From NCBI GenBank assembly GCA_001599595.1, contig BCHH01000005.1:674034-738033 (forward strand): a stretch of 64,000 nucleotides of DNA, in the 5' to 3' direction. Made by a program: the position numbers and the translations under genes. The notes beneath the pieces are model-generated. The model ran no database searches. It was not told the origin of the DNA and saw only the letters and a program-made list of their open reading frames with translations. Numbering within the stretch: position 1 is the first letter of the stretch; every line of letters starts with the position of its first letter. Below are positions 1-9,561 of the stretch, piece by piece. This stretch comes from Beverwykella pulmonaria. Lineage: Eukaryota > Ascomycota > Dothideomycetes > Pleosporales > Melanommataceae.

Positions 1-640
1 GATCCTTCGATTCTCCCGAGTTTCCTCTTCCTTGGCGGGATATCTTCTGTCACGTGCCTCGCTTACCTGCGCGAATCCTCGCTGTTCTTTTGCGCCCGCC
101 TGCGCGCCGTGCTGCGCCTGTTGACGGGGTTGGTTCCTCATCTGCAGCCCGCATCTGTGCTACTTCTTCGAACCGTAACAGTATCCTTATCTAGGATGCT
201 GTACTTCGCCTTTATATTGGCTACAAGCTTAAACCACGCGCTAATAACCTCTAGATCTTCTTGTTTCTTCCTTTGATTATTGTAGGATCAATTCCAACGC
301 GTTCAAATTGCCTCTGTTTGTTTGATGAAGCGGTCTGGCTAGTTAATGCCAACTAGTAGTAGCCCTTGGTGGTTGCGCAGGCTGTTGGCCATATCTCGCA
401 GCAGGCCCTTCAACAGTGGAAACCCTCTTGAATCTAGGTCAAGTATGCGCTCTACTATTGTGTCCTCTTCTAGCGGTGTAAGATTCCTGCAGTTGGGCTG
501 GCAATCACGTCGTGGGGCTCATCCATTTCTCCGATAGCTTAGGGTCGCTTGAGGCACTAAATAGGCGTGCGCAGCAGCTCGTTTCAATAAATACAGGGTG
601 GATTTCGTAGCTTTAATAGCAATAGTGATTCTAGCTTTAT
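1..640 (-). mobile_element. Decayed pogo/Fot1-type transposase, N-terminal part
   Basis: Read on the minus strand, this stretch gives broken frames that match the N-terminal DNA-binding part of pogo/Fot1 (Tigger/CENP-B-like) transposases. A Psq-type helix-turn-helix remnant (AYLVPQATL) lies near 560-600. It is followed by the HTH_Tnp_Tc5-like stretch LTPLEEDTIVERILDLDSRG near 420-500. A piece resembling the start of the DDE domain (ISAWFKLVANIKAKY) lies near 200-270. Frame changes and stops separate these pieces, and no DDE catalytic segment is visible, so the copy is dead and truncated by the window edge. A sister fragment of the same domain lies at 2411-2880 on the other strand. The family assignment rests on remembered motif patterns. 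Confidence 0.72.
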
Positions 641-801
641 TTGAAGTCGATACAGTGGGTGGTGGCGGTTGCATTTTATTGTATTGTCGCTCACAGTACG
701 TTTTGGTACAGGGGTGATGCGCTCGGTAGTGTGATGCGCTCGGTGGTGGAACACGTTATTGTTAACCCTACCAAGGAAAAAAGACTGGAAACAAAAAGTT
801 T

Positions 802-887
802 TGGTCAGTACGGGGCTCGAACCCGCGACCTTAGCGTTACAGAAATACTCTATTAGCACCACGCTCTACCGACTGAGCTAACCAACC
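802..887 (-). tRNA. tRNA-Ile(AAU) with 13-nt intron
   Basis: On the minus strand the 86-nt sequence folds as a full cloverleaf. The acceptor stem GGTTGGT pairs with ACTGACC (two G-U pairs) and the discriminator is A. The D arm is GCTCAGTCGGTAGAGC. The anticodon loop is CTAATAA with anticodon AAT, and the T arm is GCGGG-TTCGAGC-CCCGT. The canonical position after base 37 holds a 13-nt insertion (gagtatttctgta); removing it gives a standard 73-nt tRNA. A-box and B-box promoter elements are therefore intact. An AAU anticodon, read as inosine-AU, is the major eukaryotic isoleucine tRNA. No CCA is encoded, as expected for a nuclear gene. Confidence 0.95.
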
Positions 888-1345
888 TATTTATAGCTCC
901 CGAGTTTGATTAAAATAAATATATCCAGCAAGCGTTTTATAAAACTGATTAATAAATGTCAAAAGTAGCCGATTGGTAGGGTAAGGGGCGATGCCTGATA
1001 TAGACAAGTGCAAAGACCTCACTAAACCTAAAAGAGAAGTCTCTAGATAGAGATTTCCTACACGAAAGCCGCATTCACGTCTACTTCTGCGGGGATATTT
1101 GGAATGATGTAAGTCACGGGTTTGCACCGAGTGTTAACTCTCTCAAAAAGCTTAACCTCGACCACTCCTTTGCACACTCCGAATACCTGAAGTAAATGCA
1201 CAACCACCTCATTCGAAATCATTGCAAAACGGTACCTGCCTCCCTTTTTGTATAGAAATACAAGTCTATATTCATCTTCGTCTTTTCTCCTATTTCCACA
1301 AGCGCAAATGTTGATTTTATCCGTAGCTACAAACTTGTCGCCGTG
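888..1345. other. Gene-free spacer upstream of small gene
   Basis: Short AT-rich spacer between the tRNA gene and the gene starting at 1346. I see no coding frame longer than chance. The last 150 bases presumably hold the promoter and leader of the downstream gene, but I recognise no specific site. Confidence 0.4.
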
Positions 1346-1954
1346 ATGCCGATGGACACCATTGACGATGTGCCTGCGAAGGACTTGGTCAAGATGGTCA
1401 AAAGGCAGCTACTCGAACACTATGATTCGAAGCCCCTAGACCCATACACCGACCCAGAGTTTGAAGTCCTTGCGAACAACCTCCACGACCGAAAGCCTAC
1501 AACACCGCATAAAATATCAGCACAATCGCCTGGAGTTGCCGCTGAGCCGCTCTTCGCGCCTCCACACAAATTTGAGACAGACCTAGAGACGAAGTTCAAG
1601 GTTAGTTATGTGCATAGGGATAGCAAACTCAAGGTTGGCGACATGATCTTCCCTCTTGAGAGGTAATTTGTACAGCCGCCTTCGTTTCCGATCGAGATTT
1701 CGCGGGAAGAGATAATAAGCTCGAGCTGGAACGAGACGGTATCACCGAATGGGAGCCAAGTCAATGGACATACTGGCGATTCTTCCAGCTCTTCCTCTTC
1801 AGAGAGTGCGAGTACTGCGCTTCTTAAGATGGGCGCGCAAGATCATGATCAGGGCAGGTTTCTCTCTGTTTGTGCTAGATTCACTGCATTGAGGAAGACT
1901 GGAAGTTTAGCATGTAGAATCATGACTAGTTCAGAAGGACCTCACCATTTCTGA
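1346..1954 (+). CDS. Hypothetical protein, two exons
   Basis: An ATG at 1346 opens a frame that runs to 1600 and meets a clean intron, gttagt at 1601 to tacag at 1675 (75 nt). After splicing the frame stays open to TGA at 1952-1954, giving about 177 residues. The N-terminal exon starts MPMDTIDD and is acidic and proline-containing. The second exon carries a serine run (near residues 123-132) and ends basic. No domain or signal peptide is recognisable and I cannot assign a function. The long open second exon joined in frame by canonical splice sites is the main argument that it is real. It stands between two transposase relics, so it could also be a gene remnant. An alternative is the unspliced 106-residue frame ending at 1666. 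Confidence 0.45.
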
Positions 1955-2410
1955 TTTCTCGCCCGTTCTACTCGAGAGACTTCGTCTCTATACTCTAAGT
2001 CACATAATCCTTTGTTCCATAGGGTACGCATATTTTGGTCCCTCGCTCTCGTTCCAATTTATCAAAGTAACTATACCAGATCTTTTACCTATTCTTATTT
2101 TCGAATTCTGGATAAAAGGGGGAGACTTTAATGCGCGATAGAAATGTTTCGCTGAATGTACTAATGTAATTTGTTGTGAGAAATGGGACTCTTTCGTAGT
2201 ACTCGATTGCATGCAGGAAACCAGCAACGACGTTGTTACGGCTCAAGTCGTGTGTATCTGCCGATGCTCCTCTTGAGCCATCGCTCACGTATCAATATGC
2301 TTCTTCTATTAACCTTATTTCTTCTCTACTACAAATTTAGGTATTAGAGGTATAAATTTATATGGGCTTCTTCACTAAAGTAAAAGTAACTTAGTTTTTA
2401 TGAATCTAAC
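1955..2410. other. Gene-free spacer
   Basis: No credible coding frame on either strand and no repeat partner elsewhere in the window. The sequence becomes AT-rich toward 2340-2400, just before the transposase relic. Confidence 0.4.
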
Positions 2411-2880
2411 GTGGTTCATCATCGAATGGGCCACACCATCGAGCGGGCCACCTGCACACTAAACCACGTCACACGAAAACTCAATGCAATGTACAACTAC
2501 AATAATCCAAAATCGTCCAAAAAGACTCAGTATTTTGACATTGCTATAGAAGCTGCCTGTCGCGAGTATCTCGTCCCCCGATCAACTATACAAGCTCGAC
2601 TCAACAGCCCCATCCCACGCGCAGAAACTCCGCCCAACCGCCAGAAGCTTACAAAAATTTGAAGAAGCCGCGACATTCGAGCATATAATAGACCTAGATT
2701 TGAGAGGGTTTCCACCAACGAAGACTATACTGCGTGATATGGCCAATAAGCTGTTAAAGTAGCAGAGCGGGGAGCTGATCCTGCGAGCACCAACAAGCCA
2801 GACAGATTTATTCGAGACCGCCATCAACTTCTCCAGCGTATAGCACTCACAAGGGATTGAGTATTGGTGAGGTAAAACCA
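2411..2880 (+). mobile_element. Decayed pogo/Fot1-type transposase, N-terminal part
   Basis: The plus-strand frame contains a typical Psq/CENP-B-type helix-turn-helix (IEAACREYLVPRSTIQARL) at about 2540-2606. It is followed, after a frame change near 2650, by the second HTH (residues like EEAATFEHIIDLDLRGFPPTK) at about 2655-2730. The frame then degrades through a TAG at 2759-2761 and never reaches a DDE domain. Arrangement and wording match the fragment at 1-640 in the opposite orientation, so the two are relics of the same or closely related families. No terminal inverted repeats or TA duplication are visible. The copy cannot encode an active transposase. Confidence 0.72.
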
Positions 2881-2987
2881 TCCTTTGTATTCAATTAAAG
2901 AATCTATTAAACATTCTGACCTAGTAAAGTGCCGCTGTCAGGTGATACCTTCCAGCCATACTGTCAGCTAGTAGGGTCACATCCAGC

Positions 2988-4208
2988 CTAAACCTTCATC
3001 CTCTCAAACATCGTGGCGGTCTCTTGAAATGCCCGCAATCTGGCTTCAACATCCCGCTTCCGGCTCTCGGCTAATTGCATGGCATCGGTGATATCTTTGT
3101 CCTGAACCTTGCTCAGCTCCGCCTTGCTAGCGTCGATGTTGACTTGATCTCTTCTTGCTTCATCCACCTTCGCTTTGATCTTTTCGACCTCCTTTGCAGC
3201 ATCTTGTATGCGATCCTTGACTTCAAGATAAACGTTTGCGTCGGCAGAAACAGGGAAAACTGCACAGCCAGTGGGGTTCATTTCTCCTGCCTTCAAAATA
3301 CTGATTTTCACTGGTGTCTTGCCACTAAGTGACTCGATTGCGGAGAGCTGCGCTGACACGGTATCGTGTGAAATTTGATTAAGAGGTGCGATATTAACCA
3401 CGCCTTTATCTTTAATGGCATAGTCCGCTAAGAGGGAACGGATACCTTTCGAGCAGCCCAGTACAAGCTCATAAGCTACCTCAGATCTGGGGTCATGGAA
3501 TGACGAATAATACTCTGGATACTCAGCGATCGTGATCGAGGATGTGTTGTCGCCTAGTCTACGTGGTAGCCGCTGCCAAAGCTCTTCAGTCAGGAAGGGC
3601 ATAAACGGAGACACGAGCCGCAAGCCAGATTCGAGTGCGGTGTAGAGTGTGTCCATGGCTGAACGAGCTTCTTCGGGCGTGCCATCTGAGACGATCGACT
3701 TTGAGTTCTCGATGTAGATGTCAAACAGTTCATCGTACAAGTACCGGTGACTAATCTGGGTCGATCCTGCGAATTCACGCTCTTCGAGTGCCTGGTTCAT
3801 TTGCTTTGCAGCGGTGTTCATCTTCGTCAAGATCCATCTCTCTGGTAGACTCTCCTTTCCTGTCAAAGCACTGCTCTCACGAGGAACAAAATCATTGCCA
3901 AGCTTTCCAAGGACATATTTGGTGGCCTGATAGATCTTGTTACAAAATTTTCGGTAGCCGTGCATCGTCTTGATGTCAAAATTGATGTCGCTGCCAGATG
4001 ACTGAGCGTAATTGATGAGCGAGAACCGCAAGGCATCGGCCCCGACCTCGGGAATGCCTTGTGGGAAAGCCTTCTTCTGGTTCTTTTCGGCACTCTTGAT
4101 CTCGCTTTGGGCTAGGTTACCATGTAGCAGCTTTTGATGCAGACCGTCGAGGCTGATACCGTCCATTATATCAATTGGATCAATAACATTGCCAAGTGAT
4201 TTTGACAT
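2988..4208 (-). pseudogene. Valyl-tRNA synthetase, 5'-truncated C-terminal half (open 406-codon frame)
   Basis: The frame begins exactly at the Met of the KMSKS loop (preceding in-frame codons give GRK) and continues through SLGNVIDP. The region that follows (IPEVGADALRFSL, GYRKFCNKIYQATKY) is characteristic of class I ValRS. Next come the anticodon-binding helical domain (about residues 110-250, including MPFLTEELWQRLP) and a charged C-terminal coiled coil (about 335-400). Eukaryotic ValRS is about 1000-1100 residues, so the Rossmann fold with HIGH motif and the editing domain are missing. An in-frame TAG at 4236-4238 lies nine codons before the KMSKS motif, and no upstream ValRS exon follows. 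All 406 codons are open, so the truncation is recent or the product is retained. A real gene with a 5' exon beyond 4236 cannot be excluded, but none is visible. Confidence 0.8.
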
Positions 4209-4551
4209 TTTTCGACCGCCGCCTTGCAGCGGGAACTAGTTAAGCGAGTCTCTAGGATTCGATACTGTATAAAGAATGTCCGAGATAAGTATCCTCCTCT
4301 TTCAACAATTCAAAAAAATTTTTCGTCACCTCACAAAGTGTGTGCCAACGCCTCTTGCATAAGACCATGGCCGGTGCGGGTCGTCCACCCTCCCTGCTAG
4401 TGTCATGGAGGTGTTCGTCTACTTCCACCAGCATTGTGTTTAAGTGGCAAACCTTCAAAGACACTTCAATGATTAGCGATCTTGCTATCTGCTCTAACTA
4501 GAAGGTCATAAAGCTTCGCTACAGCGCATCAATGCACTACACATTCACTTC
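4209..4551. other. Spacer between ValRS fragment and HET gene
   Basis: This stretch should hold upstream ValRS sequence if the gene were complete, but no frame or motif of the synthetase catalytic core is found. A 70-codon minus-strand frame at 4252-4464 looks random. It probably contains the 3' end of the HET transcript. Confidence 0.4.
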
Positions 4552-6450
4552 TCAACGGAGTAGTATTTCGGAGATTGGTTGCTTTCCCCAAAGCTCACCA
4601 TGCATTATACCATGTAAGCCACCATACGCCACTACTTCGTATTCATCACCGGATCTCCTCAATATGAAAGGGATCTCAAAGCCCTGCAGAAGCGTAATCT
4701 GATCTCCCATCTTTACAGGCCTTATGGCTAGGCCGAAATAACCATTCTTCGTACGGAAGAAGCATTTCCCCATTGCTTGTTTGACGATGGCATTATTACA
4801 TTCCCATGGCGAAGAATCCTTAAAGCTGGTAGTTAGTCCCAAAAAGGTTAAAAGTGGTTTTGCGGATTCATTGAGGTTGAGTGGCTCGCCTGTTGTATGA
4901 AACTTACTGCCCTGTCGAGAGTGAGCAAAAAGGAATTCGGCGAACTGCTCATGACTCATTCGCATGAACTCAATCCACGCCTCCCAAGAGGTATCGTGTG
5001 ATCGGCTTTCCATGAGCGTAGATCTGGCTTGCATGAGACAGCCCCTCAACGCATCATCGACCGATTCTCCCGTGGGATATTCACTGCATAGGGACGTCAT
5101 TTTGACCCATTCCCTCATTACGTCGACAGCTGTTGACATTTCTTGCTGGAACGATGCAAGCGGTACGTCACCTCTTGTTACCATTTCTCGACCATCAAAC
5201 AAGGTTTTGTCGAATTGCAGCATAATGCCACAATCATCTACAGAGTCGAAAAAGCTCCCCCAGATTGTCAAAAACCGGTTGTTGTTCGATAAGGACCATC
5301 GAGTACTGTTTGCACCTCCAGCTTGAAAGCCTTTGCCGGTGTATTCGAGAGGGTATGTGTTGGTTGCTTCTTCGTCGCTCCAGTCAGGAACCCACGACGG
5401 AAGGCCCGAGTTGCGCCCGCCTGAAGGTGCTTCGTATAGAATCCTTAGATTGTTGTCTTGCTTAACGCAGGCAATTGCAGTGTCGATATATGCCTGCTCC
5501 AACGATTTTTTGTAGTCAGGAAGGGGCAAGGCAAGTCCCAGCTTGTTTGCCACAGCATAGAGAGCGAATACTTTATCTCTTGGGTCTGTAGCCTTCTTGG
5601 GTCTCATAGAAGCGAGTAATCCTAGAAGAGAGCGATATGACAGAGAATCCGAGATATTAACACCAAAAAGCCCTTCCCAACCTGGCTCTCTTTTTTCGAT
5701 GAACAAGGTAGCTAAGCTTCTTTGGAGAAAAGTAGCTCGATCCCAGTTTCCCCACTTAAACTCGGTGATCTTGAGAAGGTTTATGGCCAGGAGAAGGTAC
5801 AACCATGGGAATGAGATAGGTCCATACTGCACCATGATCTTCTCCACATCCGGTAAGGTCACCTCTTGTACTGTCCACATACGATAGAACCAAGAGAGCT
5901 CAAAGGCAGGTTCCAAGATGCCCTTCGACGACTGAGTGCGACAGTCGAATACTAGTGCTAGGATATCGTTCATCTGCTCCCTTTCTACCTCGTTATTGGG
6001 CTTCCTCTCATTAAGATATCCTATTTCGCATAGTTGTGCTATTGCGTTTTCAACTCGGTCGTTGCCCTCGCCTAACCATACTACAACCGTTTGCGCCCGT
6101 TCGTATATGTCTCCCATGAGTGCAACTTGTTGATTGCGCTCTTCTTCCGATGTTTGGTCGATGCAAATACTGTCAATCCAGAGCTTGCGGAACTCTCGCT
6201 CGTCTCGTAGCCTATGGAGCGCAGCCTGACAATTAGGGGTGACGTTGAGTACTGCATCATCACATCTAATAGGACAGGATGGAGACTGTGCATCCCAGGT
6301 GTACGAGAGTGCTAAGTATTCGGGCGGGTTGTCGAGGGGTGTTTCCGCAAGGGTGCAGCGGATAACCAAATCTGGAGTCGCTGCAGGCTCAAGCAACAGC
6401 AGACGGGTTGAGAACGACCCAGATAATGGCATATGAATATATCCTGACAT
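4552..6450 (-). CDS. HET-domain (heterokaryon incompatibility) protein
   Basis: An uninterrupted 632-residue frame with the three hallmark HET blocks. These are YLALSYTWD at residues 45-53, LWIDSICIDQTSEEERNQQ from residue 90, and the AQTVVVWLGE block at 119-128. The family (PF06985) acts in non-self recognition in filamentous ascomycetes, where incompatible partners trigger cell death; the domain is TIR-like. The C-terminal 450 residues carry no recognisable NACHT, ankyrin or WD repeats, only conserved-looking aromatic segments near the end (GKCFFRTKNGYFGLA), common in stand-alone HET proteins. Length and layout fit the typical 600-700-residue single-exon subclass. The gene appears intact. 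Its partner and specificity cannot be inferred. Confidence 0.92.
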   Translation of the reverse strand: MSGYIHMPLSGSFSTRLLLLEPAATPDLVIRCTLAETPLDNPPEYLALSYTWDAQSPSCPIRCDDAVLNVTPNCQAALHRLRDEREFRKLWIDSICIDQTSEEERNQQVALMGDIYERAQTVVVWLGEGNDRVENAIAQLCEIGYLNERKPNNEVEREQMNDILALVFDCRTQSSKGILEPAFELSWFYRMWTVQEVTLPDVEKIMVQYGPISFPWLYLLLAINLLKITEFKWGNWDRATFLQRSLATLFIEKREPGWEGLFGVNISDSLSYRSLLGLLASMRPKKATDPRDKVFALYAVANKLGLALPLPDYKKSLEQAYIDTAIACVKQDNNLRILYEAPSGGRNSGLPSWVPDWSDEEATNTYPLEYTGKGFQAGGANSTRWSLSNNNRFLTIWGSFFDSVDDCGIMLQFDKTLFDGREMVTRGDVPLASFQQEMSTAVDVMREWVKMTSLCSEYPTGESVDDALRGCLMQARSTLMESRSHDTSWEAWIEFMRMSHEQFAEFLFAHSRQGSKFHTTGEPLNLNESAKPLLTFLGLTTSFKDSSPWECNNAIVKQAMGKCFFRTKNGYFGLAIRPVKMGDQITLLQGFEIPFILRRSGDEYEVVAYGGLHGIMHGELWGKQPISEILLR

Positions 6451-7506
6451 TGAAAGCTTGCAAAAATAGATGGATAAAATGCTATTTTATCGCGAATGCG
6501 TGTAGGCGGGAAAAGGATGTATTCATTTCTTGCTGCCTAAACCCTAGTCGTTTCCCCACCGTACACCTGATACAGAATAAATGAATTATTACAGTACATG
6601 ACTAACTGTAGAGAACGGCCGAGATCTTTTCGCATTGCCGGGATTGGAAGCTACTCTGATCGGAAGTACCGACCGGAGTTGCGACCTTGCACAAGCTTGC
6701 GCGCGACAGCAGACATAAGGCTGATAGTAACTTCTTGATATGGTAATAATATTCGCAGGCTTAGATAGCACGATTCTGGGTGTTGCAGAGTGGTTAGAAC
6801 CTGTGGGCGAGGCTCAAGGGAAGGAAGTCTATTTCGTCAAAGAATAAGACCCTCTACGTATTAGCATCGATAGTGACAATGCATAATGGAATTTTTAAAT
6901 AAAAAGAGCTCTAAATGTTCAAAACTAACCACATCATATTATTCATATAAAATTTTAGTGAAGTCTGAATTCATGCAACAACACTACACCGATTGGTACC
7001 TTCTAATTGGAGCTATCACGATCCTGGTTAGTGCGAAGTGACTAGCACGTCTGGCGTAAATATTACATTGTATTCTATCTTATGAAGAATACCCCGTTCA
7101 GAAAACCTATTGTGAGTCCTGCATACCCGCCACCTTTAACGTTGGGAAATCAGCACTAGACGTGCCTCCAACGACGGCATATTCTATTTATCTAGGAATT
7201 CTCAACAAGACGAAGCCACGCAAACTATACCGGTACCCACACGATCAGCACTGCAAAAGATGTATCCTGTTTTCCCACAACTCTTCCGAGCGCGCTTACT
7301 GACCTCACACTACATTAATGTAGTCAAAGTCTCGGGCCTACTTTGCATATCCTATATTCGCGACATTATGAATGAGGAGCCGCGTCAAGGGAGAATTCGT
7401 GTGACCATTAGCTTAGTAGCACTGCTATGCGGTCTCATAAAATAACTCATCTTGCATCTTCCACTACGAATAGTGTCCGAAGCTACATACTTCGACATAC
7501 GGCAGT
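6451..7506. other. HET promoter and gene-free stretch
   Basis: The HET start at 6450 is preceded on its strand by about 1 kb without supported coding sequence. Frames at 6589-6771 and 7260-7445 are short and without recognisable motifs. The stretch from 6880 to 7100 is AT-rich. Confidence 0.4.
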
Positions 7507-8050
7507 TTGAACTACTTGATGGTACGCTTTGGACTTGGGAGCAAGCGTTCCATTTTCAGAGAACTGCTTAGTTTTGTCGAGCCTCCATTCTTGCTCGTTG
7601 CAATACATGGCATGGAACTGCTAGAGCACGAACATACCAACAAATACCTCATAGCCTTTGTCAAGGTGATGAGGAGAATGACAGAAAGCCAGGCAATGGA
7701 GGAGAGAAGTGCAAACATCATCAATGTCTTATTTACTGTAAGCTGGAGTGTGGAGGAAAGAGTATGAAGATGTGTATTGTATGTCTGTGTGTGTGTATCT
7801 ATATATGTACGTGTGATGTGTGTGTGGTATGTGTGTGATATGTGTATGATGTGTGTATGAGACGGACTGATTAGTCAGTGGCATATCCACGTGACAGAGT
7901 GTCCTGCTTACATTTACTACTTGTGGTATTTCTCAGGTTCTTGTGGCTCAACTTGAGGAAGCAGAGATTCTTCGCCTGAACCGAGGTGAGACTGCCCACA
8001 GCCCAAGTCAGGCAAAAAAAAGGAAGGATGATCCTGCATCACCTTTCTGA
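7507..8050 (+). pseudogene. Open frame split by a solo LTR; family unknown
   Basis: A plus-strand frame from about 7522 (ATG) runs into the solo LTR at 7737. If the LTR and one TTTAC duplication are ignored, the frame continues without a stop across the junction and ends at TGA 8048-8050. The second part contains a short helical, charged segment (VLVAQLEEAEILRLNRGE) followed by a basic stretch (AKKRKDD). This looks like the C-terminal end of a protein, perhaps of a transposase or DNA-binding type, but I do not recognise the family. The upstream part before 7507 is not clearly coding. The frame continuity across an insertion is the evidence that this was once coding sequence. Confidence 0.45.
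7737..7912 (-). mobile_element. Solo LTR, family B copy 1 (176 bp)
   Basis: The element starts TGTAAGC and ends GCTTACA, a perfect 7-bp terminal inverted repeat with TG...CA ends. It is flanked by the 5-bp direct repeat TTTAC (7732-7736 and 7913-7917). A second copy at 58497-58627 shares both ends and the internal block around GGCATATCCACGTGAC. Copy 1 is longer because of a TG/TATG microsatellite expansion (about 7780-7860). Orientation is set to minus because the CACGTG box lies about 25 nt from the 5' end, as in family A. No internal retrotransposon sequence adjoins it. Confidence 0.75.
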
Positions 8051-8149
8051 CCCAAATTCTGGAGAGAGTGTGAGACTAGCAGTTTGGTTCTGTGTGAAAT
8101 TTGGGAGCTTCTAGCTTTGGTTGTACACTTCCCATTGCATTCTGAGACT

Positions 8150-8690
8150 CCTCACCATGAATCATCTCCAAGATGGCAGGACTGAGTTTGCAAACCGCCT
8201 CGAGGCTGAGAATCTGCCAGGCCATCATGTCAATGAATCCATATGTCAAACAGCGCCAGCACGGCGTGGATCTTAATCAGGACAATCGGCTTCTTGATAA
8301 GGTACAGAGACAGCTCAATGCCCCTTCCTCGCCGACGCAATAATCTCCGTGACGACATCATACATTGTATCTTCATCCACCGAGTTTGCAGGGAGGACGA
8401 CTTTGGTGTCCATGGCGTCGAGATATTGCTTCAGTTGTGGTGTAAACCGAAAGAAGAAGTTGCAGGACACCCGGTTGTAGATGAGGCAGCTATGGAGGAG
8501 ACTGGGATACTCAATTGTGATTTTGGCATAGCAGAGCAGAAGCGATCCCTCGCTCGCAATTTTCTCGGTGAGAACTCCTCGAGCGTTTCTGCAGGCCCCT
8601 TCGCGGGTAGAGGTTTCTCTGGCGCATCTCTCGCCTCCACCTTCGTCGGAATCTCAGGGAGCGATAGTGTGTTTGACATGTTTGCCTTTG
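8150..8690 (-). pseudogene. Unrecognised decayed coding relic
   Basis: The minus strand gives a series of protein-like segments in shifting frames. There is an N-terminal piece MSNTLSLPEIPTKVE (8679 downward), then a longer helical stretch (such as SLLLCYAKITIEYPSLLHSC, then LKQYLDAMDTKVVLPANSVD). A single-base shift near 8330 and a stop near 8240 break it. The composition looks like a real, mostly helical protein rather than random sequence, but I recognise no family. The plus-strand 165-codon frame over the same region appears to be its shadow. Confidence 0.3.
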
Positions 8691-8833
8691 ACGCTACAGT
8701 GAAGAAAGATGCGGAAGGTGCAACAGCCGATTATGGTTAGGGTTGGATGACTAGAGAAAAATGATGCTGAGAGCAAAATAGAGTAATAGAGTGTCTACGA
8801 ATACAAGCGCGGCTGGAGGATGGTAAAAAAGTC

Positions 8834-9250
8834 GTGCTAGTATTCTCGTGGCGCCCTAACTCAGCATTTCTGTGGGCTTGCTTTCAGCGTTACCATGGAG
8901 CTCAATTAATACGAGGACATGTTTTCGACAAACCATCTGTGGCCGGAGCTGCCTCTTACCAGCAGTTAACTCAACCTATAACCCCAACGTCTTCTCGTTT
9001 CCTCCCGTCCATCTATGGACAGCCCAATAGCAAGACCTCGTTGCTCACCGCAAACATGTCGTACATGCTAGAGTTCCCGCCTCTCCCTCCTCCTCCGAAA
9101 GCCAACTCACCGCCATACGTCCTCCTCGGTATTGAAGGCACCTATGACTTCGTGGACCTCATTGAGAACATCCCCCTGGCCCTCGTCCTGCGCCCCACGC
9201 CCAAGTTTTGTGGTTGGATCCCCCCCAAGCCGGTGGATCTCCCCAAATAA
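8834..9250 (+). pseudogene. Relic with weak resemblance to kynurenine formamidase
   Basis: A 138-codon frame whose end contains SPPYVLLGIEGTYDF-VDLIENIP. The pattern VLLGIEGTYD resembles the strand after the nucleophile in Bna7-type kynurenine formamidases (alpha/beta hydrolases). No GxSxG nucleophile or catalytic His is present and the remainder is low-complexity, proline-rich sequence. This is a tentative, single-motif resemblance; the frame may equally be meaningless. Confidence 0.2.
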
Positions 9251-9283
9251 TGTGTTAATATAACATTGACTAAACAGTCCGCC

Positions 9284-9308
9284 ATATATATATATATATA
9301 TATATATT
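9284..9308. repeat. (TA)n microsatellite
   Basis: About twelve TA units in a row. A (CACCGT)n run of about four units follows at roughly 9407-9430. Both lie in a gene-free relic region. Confidence 0.9.
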
Positions 9309-9561
9309 AGCTGTACATATCACACATACAATACACATCTTGATCCCCTTTCACCCACACCCTACTTACATATCTCTGACCCCTTACACCGGTATCGACA
9401 TCCGTCACCCCACCGTCACCGTCACCGTCACCGGCCTATTCTGGATCCTCAAGCGAATGTTCCAACCCTCCGGTGATTCCTAGCCTAAAGCCTAAAGGGG
9501 TCTTAAACACGACCATACACACTCTTCTCCCGTTTGCCTCACTATACACTTCACCTGGAAA

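Noticed and set aside
8243..8740. 165-codon plus-strand ORF
   Set aside because: The minus strand of the same stretch reads more like protein; the plus frame seems a shadow of that relic.
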